Source: Anaerolineaceae bacterium (lineage in GTDB: Bacteria; Chloroflexota; Anaerolineae; Anaerolineales; Villigracilaceae). Taken from it: DNA of 24,590 bases. The DNA lies in NCBI GenBank assembly GCA_009885445.1, contig VFKQ01000247.1, positions 1 through 24,590 of the forward strand. Reading direction: 5' to 3'. The translations under genes were made by a program, and so were the position numbers. Below, in pieces: positions 14,793 to 21,775 of this stretch. The number at the start of each line of letters is the position of its first letter. Within the stretch, counting starts at the first letter, position 1. A model generated the notes under the pieces. The model was given only the letters and a program-made list of their open reading frames with translations, was not told where the DNA came from and did not search any database.

Positions 14793-14913
14793 ACCGTCAG
14801 CCTGCAAGAAACACTTGGGCGTCAACTGTAAGGTTTCAAAATTGTTCTGCTTGTAAAATTATTTAGCTCCCCAAAAGCACACCCCTATTTCACACTTTGG
14901 CCCCTCAACTTCC

Positions 14914-16257
14914 ATGAGTAAATTTTTTCTGCGCTTGTTCCACTTACAGCCCGGCGAAGGGATGCTCGTCTTCGCGCTCGGGTTTTTGCTGTTTGGAAAT
15001 TCCCTGGCGCGGCAGGTTTCTGGCATTGTGGCCGTCAGCGGATTTCTCAACAGCAGTGACGTCAATCAGATTCTGCTGGTCATGCTCGTGGATTATGTCC
15101 TGATTCTGATCGTCTCCAGCGTGATCAGCCTGATCGTGGACCGCTTCAATCGCATCCGCTTGATGGGGTTCGCCAGCCTGGCATTCGCGGCCGTTTTCAT
15201 TTTTCTGCGTTGGATGTTTTCGTTTAGCGATCTGGGCTGGCTGAATTATTCGGCCATGTATCTGGTGGCTGAACAGCAACTGGTGCTCTTCCCGATCATG
15301 TTCTGGGTGCTGGCTAATGACGTGTTTAATTTTTCACAGGTGCAACGTCTATTCCCGCTGATCGCCAGTTGGAGTTTCGTTGGCAAACTGGCTGGCATCG
15401 CCGTGGCGGGAGTCTCGCCGACAGTACTGGCTTCGTTGGGCGGAAAAAATGAAGACGTGTTGTTGTTCAATGCCTTCATTTATATTGTTGGTTATCTATT
15501 GGTCATTGTCGGCCTGCGCAAAGTGACTCTGCGCCGCACCGTGCAAAAGACGGAGACGATGCGCGAGTCGCTTTCGGAAGGCTGGGGCTTCGTCCGCGAT
15601 GTGCAGGTCTTTCGCTATTTGATGGTCGCCATCCTCGCATTGGCCGTGGCCGATACGATCATAGAGTTCCGCTTCCTCGTGGTCACCGATGCCATCTTCA
15701 CCACGCAGGTGGCTTACCAAAACTTTTACAGCCTCTACCGTCTGGTTGCCAGCCTGGCCGCTTTCATCGTGCAAACCTTTTTGACCGGGCGGCTGATCAA
15801 GGGCATGCAGTTGAAAAACGTCTTTTTCTTTTTCCCCATCGTGGCCCTGCTCGCCTCGAGCGGGATGCTCTTCTCCGCCGGGCTGTATGCCGCGTTCCTG
15901 GGCATGCTCAGCGTCAAGTTGATGCGCGAGAGCATAGACGAATCGGGGCGCAAGGCTTTCCAGGCGCTCGTCCCCGAGGAGCGGCGCGGACGCGTGAGCA
16001 CGTTTAACGACAGTTATCTTCCTGCCATCGGCACCATCCTCGCCTGCGCCCTGACCGGCTTGATCGTCTTCATCGGCTTGAGAATTAACAGCGACCTGCA
16101 CATCATCTACATGACGCTGGCCGTCATCAGCGCCATTGTCGCCATTTGGGCCACCTGGCGCATGAGCAAAACCTACGACATCAGCCTGCTAAACTGGCGA
16201 CTCAAACGCCGTCAGCGCGTGAGCAATTCGATGGTCAGCAAGTTGGAAGACCTTTAA
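14914..16257 (+). CDS. Nucleotide-transporter-like (Npt/MFS-fold) membrane protein
   Basis: 447 aa with about 10-12 membrane helices (for example 17-40, 53-77, 83-100, 110-135, 145-170, 185-202, 233-255, 305-330 and 395-415). The opening LFHLQPGEGMLVFALGFLLF and an overall two-half arrangement resemble the ATP:ADP antiporter/Npt1-Npt2 branch and related MFS-fold proteins. Whether it carries nucleotides is not shown by the sequence; such homologues in free-living bacteria are often of unknown function. The C-terminus is basic and cytoplasmic (RLKRRQRVSNSMVSKL). The gene opens an operon with the Cache-HAMP sensor and the ATP-grasp enzyme (intervals 48 and 17 nt). No Shine-Dalgarno is visible before the ATG. 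Confidence 0.72.
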   Translation: MSKFFLRLFHLQPGEGMLVFALGFLLFGNSLARQVSGIVAVSGFLNSSDVNQILLVMLVDYVLILIVSSVISLIVDRFNRIRLMGFASLAFAAVFIFLRWMFSFSDLGWLNYSAMYLVAEQQLVLFPIMFWVLANDVFNFSQVQRLFPLIASWSFVGKLAGIAVAGVSPTVLASLGGKNEDVLLFNAFIYIVGYLLVIVGLRKVTLRRTVQKTETMRESLSEGWGFVRDVQVFRYLMVAILALAVADTIIEFRFLVVTDAIFTTQVAYQNFYSLYRLVASLAAFIVQTFLTGRLIKGMQLKNVFFFFPIVALLASSGMLFSAGLYAAFLGMLSVKLMRESIDESGRKAFQALVPEERRGRVSTFNDSYLPAIGTILACALTGLIVFIGLRINSDLHIIYMTLAVISAIVAIWATWRMSKTYDISLLNWRLKRRQRVSNSMVSKLEDL

Positions 16258-16305
16258 AACGCCGATTATTTCGCATTTGCATAGCACTTTATTTAGGAGA
16301 ACCAC

Positions 16306-17457
16306 ATGAGCATTCCCGTAGTAGCCCCCATCTTCCCCGCAGATGCCAAGCCGCGCCGCACCATTTTTCTCAGCCTGCGCTGGAAATTGCTGGTGGGCTT
16401 CACGCTGTTATTCAGCATCGTCTTTGCCCTTGCATTTTTCTGGTTCTATACTTTCGCAACCAATCAGGCCTTGACCCGCATTCAGCAAGACCTGCTGGAT
16501 ACGCTGGCCGGCGCCACCACTTCGGTGGATACTGATGTCATCACCTCGTTGGCAACTGACCCAGGTGTGCCAAATGCATCCGGCCAGGCCTGGCTCGCCC
16601 ATTCGATTGCAGATGATGCCGAAACAGCGGACGCGGAATCTTTGAAGGCCGCCGCCGCCAAGGATTTTGGCAAAGCCACCCCCGTTGGCTTTTCAGATGA
16701 CCCGCGCTATCAGCAATTGATGGACGAGTTGCAAGCCATTCACAACATTGAACCGCGCGCCTGGCCGTACATTTACATCAAAGCCGAGGGTGAACGTGAG
16801 TTGACCTATCTCGCAGATTTATGGGCGCGCTACAATCCATCCAAAGCTTCGCCGTTTATGTTCACGCGTTCCAGCCGCCAATCTTATAACGGGCTTACCG
16901 AGCTGACCCTGCGACTGGACTCTGAAACTGGCGAGTTCATCGCCTACGAAGATCCATTTGGCAATTGGATTTCCGCTTATCAGCCTGTCCTCGACGCTTC
17001 GGGTAACGCTGTGGCCGCGATCGGCGTGGACTTTGAAGCGGACTACGTCAACGAGGTGCAGGCCGCCATCGCAGACCGCGTGGTCACCGCTTTTATCATC
17101 ACCTACATGGGCTTGTTCCTGCTGGTCTTCCTCATTTCGCAAACCCTCACCCGCCCAATCAGCAATCTGACGGTGGCCGCCACACGCATTGGTGAAGGTG
17201 ATTACTCACAAGACCTCTCGAAAATTCGCCGCGAAGGCCGCATCAATGACGAGATCGTCACGCTCACCAACGTCTTCACCATCATGACCAACAAGGTTTA
17301 TCAACGCGAGCAATTCCTGCGCAAACAAGTGGAAGCCTTGAAGATCGAGATTGACGATACCAAGCGCTCCGCGCAAGTCAACGCCATCGCCGACACCGAC
17401 TTCTTCCGCGAATTGCAGGAAAAGGCGCGCAAGTTACGCGCTCAAAACACGGACTAG
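16306..17457 (+). CDS. Cache-HAMP transmembrane sensor without output domain
   Basis: 383 aa. After a short cytoplasmic segment, helix 1 lies at about 27-49. The extracytoplasmic region (50-257) ends in the typical dCache/PDC pattern DPFGNWISAYQPVLDASGNA then VAAIGVDFEADYV. Helix 2 (about 259-280) leads to a HAMP domain (about 281-335, P284) and a coiled coil. The protein stops after a conserved-looking tail (VNAIADTDFFRELQEKARKL) with no kinase, cyclase, GGDEF or methyl-accepting module. It may signal to a separate protein through the tail. AGGAGA at 16295-16300 is a good ribosome-binding site. Position in the operon suggests the ligand or output relates to the transporter or the ATP-grasp enzyme. 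Confidence 0.85.
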   Translation: MSIPVVAPIFPADAKPRRTIFLSLRWKLLVGFTLLFSIVFALAFFWFYTFATNQALTRIQQDLLDTLAGATTSVDTDVITSLATDPGVPNASGQAWLAHSIADDAETADAESLKAAAAKDFGKATPVGFSDDPRYQQLMDELQAIHNIEPRAWPYIYIKAEGERELTYLADLWARYNPSKASPFMFTRSSRQSYNGLTELTLRLDSETGEFIAYEDPFGNWISAYQPVLDASGNAVAAIGVDFEADYVNEVQAAIADRVVTAFIITYMGLFLLVFLISQTLTRPISNLTVAATRIGEGDYSQDLSKIRREGRINDEIVTLTNVFTIMTNKVYQREQFLRKQVEALKIEIDDTKRSAQVNAIADTDFFRELQEKARKLRAQNTD

Positions 17458-17474
17458 TCTCTGCCAAAAAATCC

Positions 17475-18800
17475 ATGAGCGACGCGCCCATCGTTGCGTT
17501 GTATAACAATCTCGAAACGTTCTTCGCATTTCTACAACGCTCCAACGACCCAAACATTTTCGAGAAGCGCAAATATCGCGGCGACCGCGGCCTGTTCTGG
17601 CTCGGTCGCCGCAAATTGCTTTTCACCACCGCGCCTGTGCCGGGCGCGCGCGGGATTTGCGACCGTTGGGGATATGACGCCACCGACCTTTTATCTCCGC
17701 CCGAGCCGACTCACCAATTGAGCCTCGACATCTTGCGCGACCCTGAGTTGATTCAGCGCATCGTGCGTTTCGCTGGCCCAGGCCGCTCCATCCAACTCAT
17801 CCCCTACGCCACGACGCGTGAGTTTTATCAACTCGCCGAAGCGCTGACAAATGTCCACGGCCTGACGGTGCTGTTGCCCGAAAGTCCGCGCCCTGAGGCA
17901 TTGTGGATTCGCAACTATGCCGACACGAAGGCTGGCTTCCGCAGTTTGGTGAGTCGCTGGCTGGGGAGCGAGGCGCGCCTGCCCGAGGGAATTGTCTGCC
18001 GCAGTGTGCCGCAAGCCGCCGAGGTGGTGACTTGGTTCTTGGCGCGCGGCAAAGATTGTGTGGTCAAAGCCGACGGCGGCGAAAGCGGAATCGGGCACCT
18101 TGTCTTTCGTGTCGCTGAACCCGCTTCGGGCGCGGTGTTGGAGCGGCTCGAGGGCAATCCGTTTTTGAACAACGACCTGATTATTGTCGAAGAATTTATC
18201 CCTTCCAGCATGGGCGAGTCGCCGTCGCTGGAATTTTTTGTCCCGCCCGCGGGGCAGGGTGAGCCGTACGTCACCTATCTTTCGGGGCAAATTTTTGAAC
18301 AGTTTGGCCGCTTCGCAGGAGTTCTCATCGGGCGCGAGATGCTGCGCGAAAAGTGGTACGACTCGCTCGCCGCGCGCGGATTAAAAATTGCACACGAAAT
18401 GCAAGCCGCAGGGTATGCCGGAATTTTTGATTTGGACTGCGTTGTGGATGACGCTGGCGAGATTTGGTTTTTAGAAATTAACGCGCGCCGCACTGGCGGG
18501 ACGTATGTGCATGAGTTTGCGCGCAGCATGTTTGGCGACGATTATTTATCGCGCGTAGTGATCTTGAGCAGTAATGAGATTGGTTGCGAAGGAATCAAAG
18601 ATGAGGCGCATTTACTTTCAGCGCTGGACGATTTGTTACTGCCCCTCGGCGCCGAGCGCGGACTGGTGGTCACGGTCACTTCGACGATTCACACCGGCCA
18701 GTTTGGCGGCATCTTCATCGCGCCCGATGAGGCCGATGTGTTGCGTTTGCGCGCGCAAGTGTTGGAGCGATTGGAATCGGTGCGCAATAAAAATTCTTAG
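17475..18800 (+). CDS. ATP-grasp family ligase
   Basis: 441 aa. Residues 1-140 form a pre-ATP-grasp region (FWLGRRKLLFTTAPVPGARG). The ATP-grasp fold follows: VVKADGGESGIGHLVF with K198 and the glycine-rich loop, adenine-binding hinge IIVEEFIP (E239/E240), GYAGIFDLDCVVDD, and the metal-binding FLEINARRTGG (E334, N336, R338). These residues argue for an active carboxylate-amine or -thiol ligase. The family includes peptide-ligase-type enzymes of natural-product pathways; substrate cannot be deduced. It begins 17 nt after the Cache-HAMP gene and ends the operon, with a repeat and terminator after the stop. Confidence 0.85.
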   Translation: MSDAPIVALYNNLETFFAFLQRSNDPNIFEKRKYRGDRGLFWLGRRKLLFTTAPVPGARGICDRWGYDATDLLSPPEPTHQLSLDILRDPELIQRIVRFAGPGRSIQLIPYATTREFYQLAEALTNVHGLTVLLPESPRPEALWIRNYADTKAGFRSLVSRWLGSEARLPEGIVCRSVPQAAEVVTWFLARGKDCVVKADGGESGIGHLVFRVAEPASGAVLERLEGNPFLNNDLIIVEEFIPSSMGESPSLEFFVPPAGQGEPYVTYLSGQIFEQFGRFAGVLIGREMLREKWYDSLAARGLKIAHEMQAAGYAGIFDLDCVVDDAGEIWFLEINARRTGGTYVHEFARSMFGDDYLSRVVILSSNEIGCEGIKDEAHLLSALDDLLLPLGAERGLVVTVTSTIHTGQFGGIFIAPDEADVLRLRAQVLERLESVRNKNS

Positions 18801-18851
18801 CCACAGATTTCACGGAATAAAAAATCGGTGAAACTGGGTGTCATCTGTGGC
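18800..18851. repeat. CACGGATT-family inverted repeat after the ATP-grasp gene
   Basis: GCCACAGAT and ATCTGTGGC are the outer arms; TTCACGGA and TCGGTGAA are inner imperfect arms. The first base is the last base of the ATP-grasp stop codon. Confidence 0.6.
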
Positions 18852-18854
18852 AAC

Positions 18855-18893
18855 AAAAAATGACAGTCGCTCACGAAGTGACTGTCATTTTTT
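18855..18893 (+). terminator. Terminator of the transporter-sensor-ligase operon
   Basis: AAAAAATGACAGTC and GACTGTCATTTTTT make a perfect 14-bp stem with an 11-nt loop and T-run. It is built like the dnaE terminator (GACAGTC...CACGAAGTG core). Confidence 0.9.
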
Positions 18894-18908
18894 AATCGGG
18901 GAACTCAG

Positions 18909-18989
18909 TGTAGTAACGACTTCAGCCAGCGCCTTGAAAGAACAAAAACGACTGTCCTTAAAAGATGCTTTGCAAAAGTCGTTACTACA
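18909..18989. repeat. TAGTAACGACTT inverted-repeat element
   Basis: TGTAGTAACGACTT (18909-18922) and AAGTCGTTACTACA (18976-18989) are perfect 14-bp inverted repeats around a 53-bp centre that itself repeats ACGACTG. It is MITE-like in size and structure, sits directly next to the tRNA-Ser 3' end and has no ORF. Confidence 0.7.
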
Positions 18990-18998
18990 ATTTTAGAG

Positions 18999-19083
18999 CG
19001 GAGGGAGTGGGATTCGAACCCACGTTGGTGTGACCCAAACATGTTTTCAAGACATGCGCCTTGAGCCGCTCGGCCATCCCTCC
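18999..19083 (-). tRNA. tRNA-Ser(UGA)
   Basis: On the minus strand the acceptor arms GGAGGGA/TCCCTCC, D arm GCCGAGCGGCTCAAGGC, anticodon loop CTTGAAA within CATGT/ACATG, a long variable arm (TTGGGTCACACCAA) and TPC arm GTGGGTTCGAATCCCAC are all present. The anticodon is TGA, so it reads UCA. Discriminator G fits serine. The CCA end is not encoded. TACAAT about 15 nt upstream on the minus strand may be its -10 box. Confidence 0.97.
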
Positions 19084-19215
19084 ACGTGAACGCGATTGTA
19101 CCTCACAATACACCGCCCTCCCGTAAGTGCATTGGGACGATGCGAGCGGAGCAGCTGTACCTACCTGCTTGCTTGCAATTCACAAATTTGAGCAATCCAT
19201 GTATTATAGAGTTGG

Positions 19216-19290
19216 TTGGTCGGCATTGGCTTCTCCTGTAAATTCGTTTTGTCGTAAAAACAAATTTACTCGATTTTCCAAGCCGACCAA
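19216..19290. repeat. Long hairpin element
   Basis: TTGGTCGGC (19216-19224) is mirrored by GCCGACCAA (19282-19290), and the inner arms GTAAATTCGTTTT and AAAACAAATTTAC continue the stem. The shape suggests another MITE-like or REP element; only one copy is in the window. Confidence 0.65.
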
Positions 19291-19307
19291 TTATTCAATT
19301 GTCAAAC

Positions 19308-19435
19308 GTGTGCACGCAAAGGTTGTCACCCGATTCAGACTTCGGAAATCTTTAAGAGGGATTTCCGTTTTAGACGCATCCAGGGAGATTTTGGAAGTCT
19401 TTACGCCGAGTCTCTGACATGGTTTGCGTGCACAC
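19308..19435 (+). mobile_element. 128-bp MITE-like element, copy 2, with 8-bp target duplication
   Basis: Perfect 13-bp terminal inverted repeats GTGTGCACGCAAA/TTTGCGTGCACAC. The element is flanked on both sides by TGTCAAAC (19300-19307 and 19436-19443), a clear 8-bp target-site duplication. It has the same length and orientation as copy 1. The duplication shows the ends are true transposition ends and that this is an intact, probably recent insertion. Confidence 0.92.
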
Positions 19436-19477
19436 TGTCAAACTGTCAGGTAGCTAGAGATTCTCTAGTGTACATCC

Positions 19478-19561
19478 GTCATTGCGAGGAGGGTACCCCC
19501 GACGAAGCAATCTCATCATCGAACAGGAGATTGCTTCGGGTGAGTACGCCCTCGCAATGAC
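19478..19561. repeat. GCAATCTC palindrome
   Basis: GTCATTGCGAGG and CCTCGCAATGAC form the outer arms (with one unpaired offset), and GAAGCAATCTC/GAGATTGCTTC the inner arms. The same module is embedded in the element at 14409-14559, where the outer arms are TTTTTGCGAGG/CCTCGCAAAAA. Confidence 0.75.
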
Positions 19562-19568
19562 AGGTATG

Positions 19569-19707
19569 TATACTGAGCACGGTCAGTTTCTGCGCTTTTC
19601 TCACCGCGAAGGATATTTGAGAACGCGAAGGCTTGCCTTTTATCCCTTTCATCCGTGGTTAAATTTGCCGATTCTCAAAACCGCAATTTATGACCGTGCG
19701 CGGTATA
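19569..19707. repeat. TATAC palindromic element, copy B
   Basis: TATACTGAGCACGGTCA and TGACCGTGCGCGGTATA are the near-inverted ends. Sequence matches copy A (107-284) except for indels: copy B lacks two blocks found in A and has an extra CCCTTTCAT. No transposase sequence flanks this copy. Confidence 0.75.
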
Positions 19708-19804
19708 GGAGGGGATGGAAATAAATATTTTGCGAACCCTTCCATGCGCCAGACCTGGCCGACCCGCGTATGCAACCCGGCCATTGTTTTTGGTAGCGCA
19801 GATG

Positions 19805-21262
19805 TTAGGTTGTGACCGGCGTATCTGTGGCGCTGGATTTTTTTTCGCGCATTAAGTTGAGTGTGCTTACGCAAATCAAAATGATGATCAGCGGAATAAA
19901 GGCACTGCTTAAGATGGGTATTTTTATTTTGTATGGGAACAGAATCATCGCGTAGGCCAGCGCGCTGATGAATATTAACGCGCTGGCCAGCAGGCGTTTG
20001 GTTTTGGAGCCGCTAATCGTCTCTGTTTCAATGAGCATTAAGGCCATGGGCGCGGCCAGAATCGAAAGTTTATAGTCTACGCTGACGGGGATGAGCAGGG
20101 CGCCGAGGGTGCAGATGAGCAGGAGATGGGCGTTCAATCCGCCCTCGTTGTGGCGATAAGCCCTCAGCAGCGCCAACCCGAAACACAGCGCGAAGAGACC
20201 GAAAAACATCAGGCGCAGATAACCTTCGTAGTGGGCCAGGAAATTGAAGCGCGGCGGAAGTTGAATCCACTCACCGCGGGTCAACTCATACACAAACGAG
20301 CTGATTGAGTGATTGGTGATTAAATACCACTTCGAGCTTCCCGCCTGCGCAGGCAGGTTCGTGATGAATTCCCAAAAAATGCGCGGACCCATTGCAAACA
20401 ATAGGCCGAAGTTGAGCAATCCCAGCGCAGCGAAGCGACGCAGGTTGCCGCGCCAGTCGCGCCAATCTTTTACCAGCATGACAATAAAGATGAGCGGGTA
20501 TAGTTTAAATTGCACGGCCAGCGAAAATAAAATATAGGCCAGCGTCCTCAGCTCGTAGCGGTAATGAAAAATGTAAATGGCGACCATGCACAAGAGCATG
20601 GTCATCACGTTGTTTTGTCCGCGCTCCAACTCAAACAGAAAACCATACGAGAGCAGGCCGGTTAAAAAGAAGAGCACGATCAGCGCCAGGTTTTCGCGTC
20701 CCTTAATGCGCGCCGGCAGGGTAAATGTCAACAGGACAAAACATAGCAGGGTCAGGAAGGTTTGCACCACGAAGTTGGCTGGATATTTCAGCAGGGCCAG
20801 CGGCGCGAAGAATACATAGGTCAGAGGCGGATAGAACTGGATTGGATAAGGCGATTTGCCTTCCTCAAACCAGGCGCGACTTAACTCGGTCAGTCTTTGC
20901 AGGTCGAGGCCAATGGGTTTCGTGCCGGGCACGAACGAGTTGTAATCCAACATGCGTTGTTCGGAATTAAGAAAGACGGGCAGAACAAAATATAAACAGA
21001 AGGGGATTGCAAAGCCGAGCAAGGCCCAGGTGAGCACGGGCTGGGCGAGAAGCCGATCAGTGAAGCGCGTGTATGCTGAAGAAACCTGCGCGTCACCCTG
21101 CGGTTTTTTTGCGGCGCGGAATAAATAAATGCAAATCCCAATCAGCGCGCCCATCTCTAAAATTAAGATGTAAGTTGCCGCGCGCGGACCGGCCTGGCCT
21201 GCGATTAAAAGCAACCCGCCTGCGACCAGCCCGAAGATAATGTTTTTGTTTGGTTTTGTCAT
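19805..21262 (-). CDS. GT87-type (DUF2029) membrane glycosyltransferase
   Basis: 485 aa with about 11 membrane helices. GT87/DUF2029 features are visible: the extracytoplasmic loop after helix 3 (RMLDYNSFVPGTKPIGLDLQ), SPYPIQFYPPLTYVFFAPLA, the ERGQNN loop and the QFKLYPLIFIVML segment. Members are GT-C-fold enzymes that transfer mannose or other sugars from polyprenyl-phosphate donors in the envelope; donor and acceptor here are unknown. The gene is alone between two repeat-rich spaces and is the last gene inside the segment bounded by MITE-like copies 1 and 3. No clear promoter or Shine-Dalgarno is visible. Confidence 0.85.
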   Translation of the reverse strand: MTKPNKNIIFGLVAGGLLLIAGQAGPRAATYILILEMGALIGICIYLFRAAKKPQGDAQVSSAYTRFTDRLLAQPVLTWALLGFAIPFCLYFVLPVFLNSEQRMLDYNSFVPGTKPIGLDLQRLTELSRAWFEEGKSPYPIQFYPPLTYVFFAPLALLKYPANFVVQTFLTLLCFVLLTFTLPARIKGRENLALIVLFFLTGLLSYGFLFELERGQNNVMTMLLCMVAIYIFHYRYELRTLAYILFSLAVQFKLYPLIFIVMLVKDWRDWRGNLRRFAALGLLNFGLLFAMGPRIFWEFITNLPAQAGSSKWYLITNHSISSFVYELTRGEWIQLPPRFNFLAHYEGYLRLMFFGLFALCFGLALLRAYRHNEGGLNAHLLLICTLGALLIPVSVDYKLSILAAPMALMLIETETISGSKTKRLLASALIFISALAYAMILFPYKIKIPILSSAFIPLIIILICVSTLNLMREKKSSATDTPVTT

Positions 21263-21368
21263 AAGGCATTTCCCGCCGACCCAAAAAATATTTTATCTGC
21301 TCTGGGAGAGGCGACGATGAAATCGATTCTAATGTAAGTGATGCATTTTGTGGGGCGGCATCTTATCT

Positions 21369-21496
21369 GTGTACACGCAAACCATGTCACAGACTCGGCC
21401 TAAAGACTTCGGAAATTTCCCTGGATGCGCCTAAAACGGAGATCCCTCTTAAAGATTTCCGAAGTCTGAATCGCGTGACAACCTTTGCGCGCACAC
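21369..21496 (-). mobile_element. 128-bp MITE-like element, copy 3 (inverted)
   Basis: Same length as copies 1 and 2 but in opposite orientation. In the element frame the ends are GTGTGCGCGCAAA and TTTGCGTGTACAC (11 of 13 inverted matches). Plus-strand flanks are TCTTATCT (left) and CAATTTCG (right), so there is no local target duplication. The right flank is the reverse complement of the CGAAATTG beside copy 1. Confidence 0.88.
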
Positions 21497-21502
21497 CAAT
21501 TT

Positions 21503-21540
21503 CGAAGATTGGCGCCATGCCGCCAATCTTCGGGTAAAAT
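21503..21540 (+). promoter_or_regulatory. Hairpin and -10 box upstream of tRNA-Ser(GCU)
   Basis: CGAAGATTGGCG-CCATGC-CGCCAATCTTCG is a perfect 12-bp stem (21503-21532). TAAAAT at 21535-21540 fits a -10 box with a start about 8 nt before the tRNA. The stem occupies the -35 area and may be an operator, a repeat or a terminator remnant. Confidence 0.4.
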
Positions 21541-21554
21541 ATAAAACTGCGCAC

Positions 21555-21648
21555 GGGGAGGTGCCAGAGAGGCCGATTGGGCTCGCCTGCTAAGTGAGTA
21601 CTGGGGCTTAAACCTCAGTCGCGGGTTCGAATCCCGCCCTCCCCGCCA
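21555..21648 (+). tRNA. tRNA-Ser(GCU)
   Basis: Acceptor arms GGGGAGG/CCTCCCC, anticodon arm CTCGC-CTGCTAA-GTGAG with anticodon GCT (reads AGC/AGU), a long variable arm (TACTGGGGCTTAAACCTCAGTC region) and TPC arm GCGGGTTCGAATCCCGC. Discriminator G and an encoded CCA end at 21648. Confidence 0.97.
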
Positions 21649-21651
21649 GAG

Positions 21652-21684
21652 AAACACGCTCGAGTCATCGAGCGTGTTTTGTTT
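21652..21684 (+). terminator. Terminator of tRNA-Ser(GCU)
   Basis: AAACACGCTCGA-GTCA-TCGAGCGTGTTT is a perfect 12-bp stem with a 4-nt loop followed by TGTTT, starting 4 nt after the tRNA. Confidence 0.9.
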
Positions 21685-21741
21685 CAGTCACGCTTCCCCA
21701 TTCAGGGGATGATATTCTCACCCGCCCTCCTCACCTTGTGA

Positions 21742-21770
21742 GACCCCGTTTTCTCGTGGAAAACGGGGTC
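21742..21770. terminator. Hairpin after the ATP-grasp gene
   Basis: GACCCCGTTTTC and GAAAACGGGGTC form a perfect 12-bp stem with a 5-nt loop, 5 nt past the minus-strand ATP-grasp stop codon. There is no T-run on the minus strand, so it may be a Rho-assisted terminator, an mRNA-end stabiliser or a REP. Confidence 0.5.
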
Positions 21771-21775
21771 CTGAC

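Larger units (their letters stand above)
19084..19804. other. Gene-free repeat cluster between tRNA-Ser and GT87 gene
   Basis: This 720-nt stretch has no supportable gene. It holds, in order, a REP-like fragment resembling the dnaE linker palindrome (about 19131-19151), a hairpin element (19216-19290), MITE-like copy 2 (19308-19435), a short CTAGAGA/TCTCTAG palindrome (about 19454-19468), the GCAATCTC palindrome (19478-19561) and TATAC element copy B (19569-19707). About half of it is recognisable repeat. It behaves as a safe landing site for insertions. Confidence 0.7.

Noticed and set aside
14556..14825. 89-codon minus-strand frame across MITE-like copy 1
   Set aside because: It runs through the non-coding element and its flanks, has no homologous features and is not preserved in copies 2 and 3.
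14409..19707. CRISPR array suggested by many short repeats
   Set aside because: The repeats are palindromic, of different families, irregularly spaced and without uniform spacers; no cas genes are present.
18999..21648. Possibility that one of the serine tRNAs is tRNA-Sec
   Set aside because: Anticodons are TGA and GCT, not TCA, and arm lengths are those of ordinary serine tRNAs. The Sec tRNA gene must be elsewhere.
21400..21657. 85-codon minus-strand frame with a plausible-looking GGRDSNPRLRF start
   Set aside because: The start is the reverse strand of tRNA-Ser(GCU) and the remainder is the MITE-like element. Such peptides are a common misannotation over tRNA genes.
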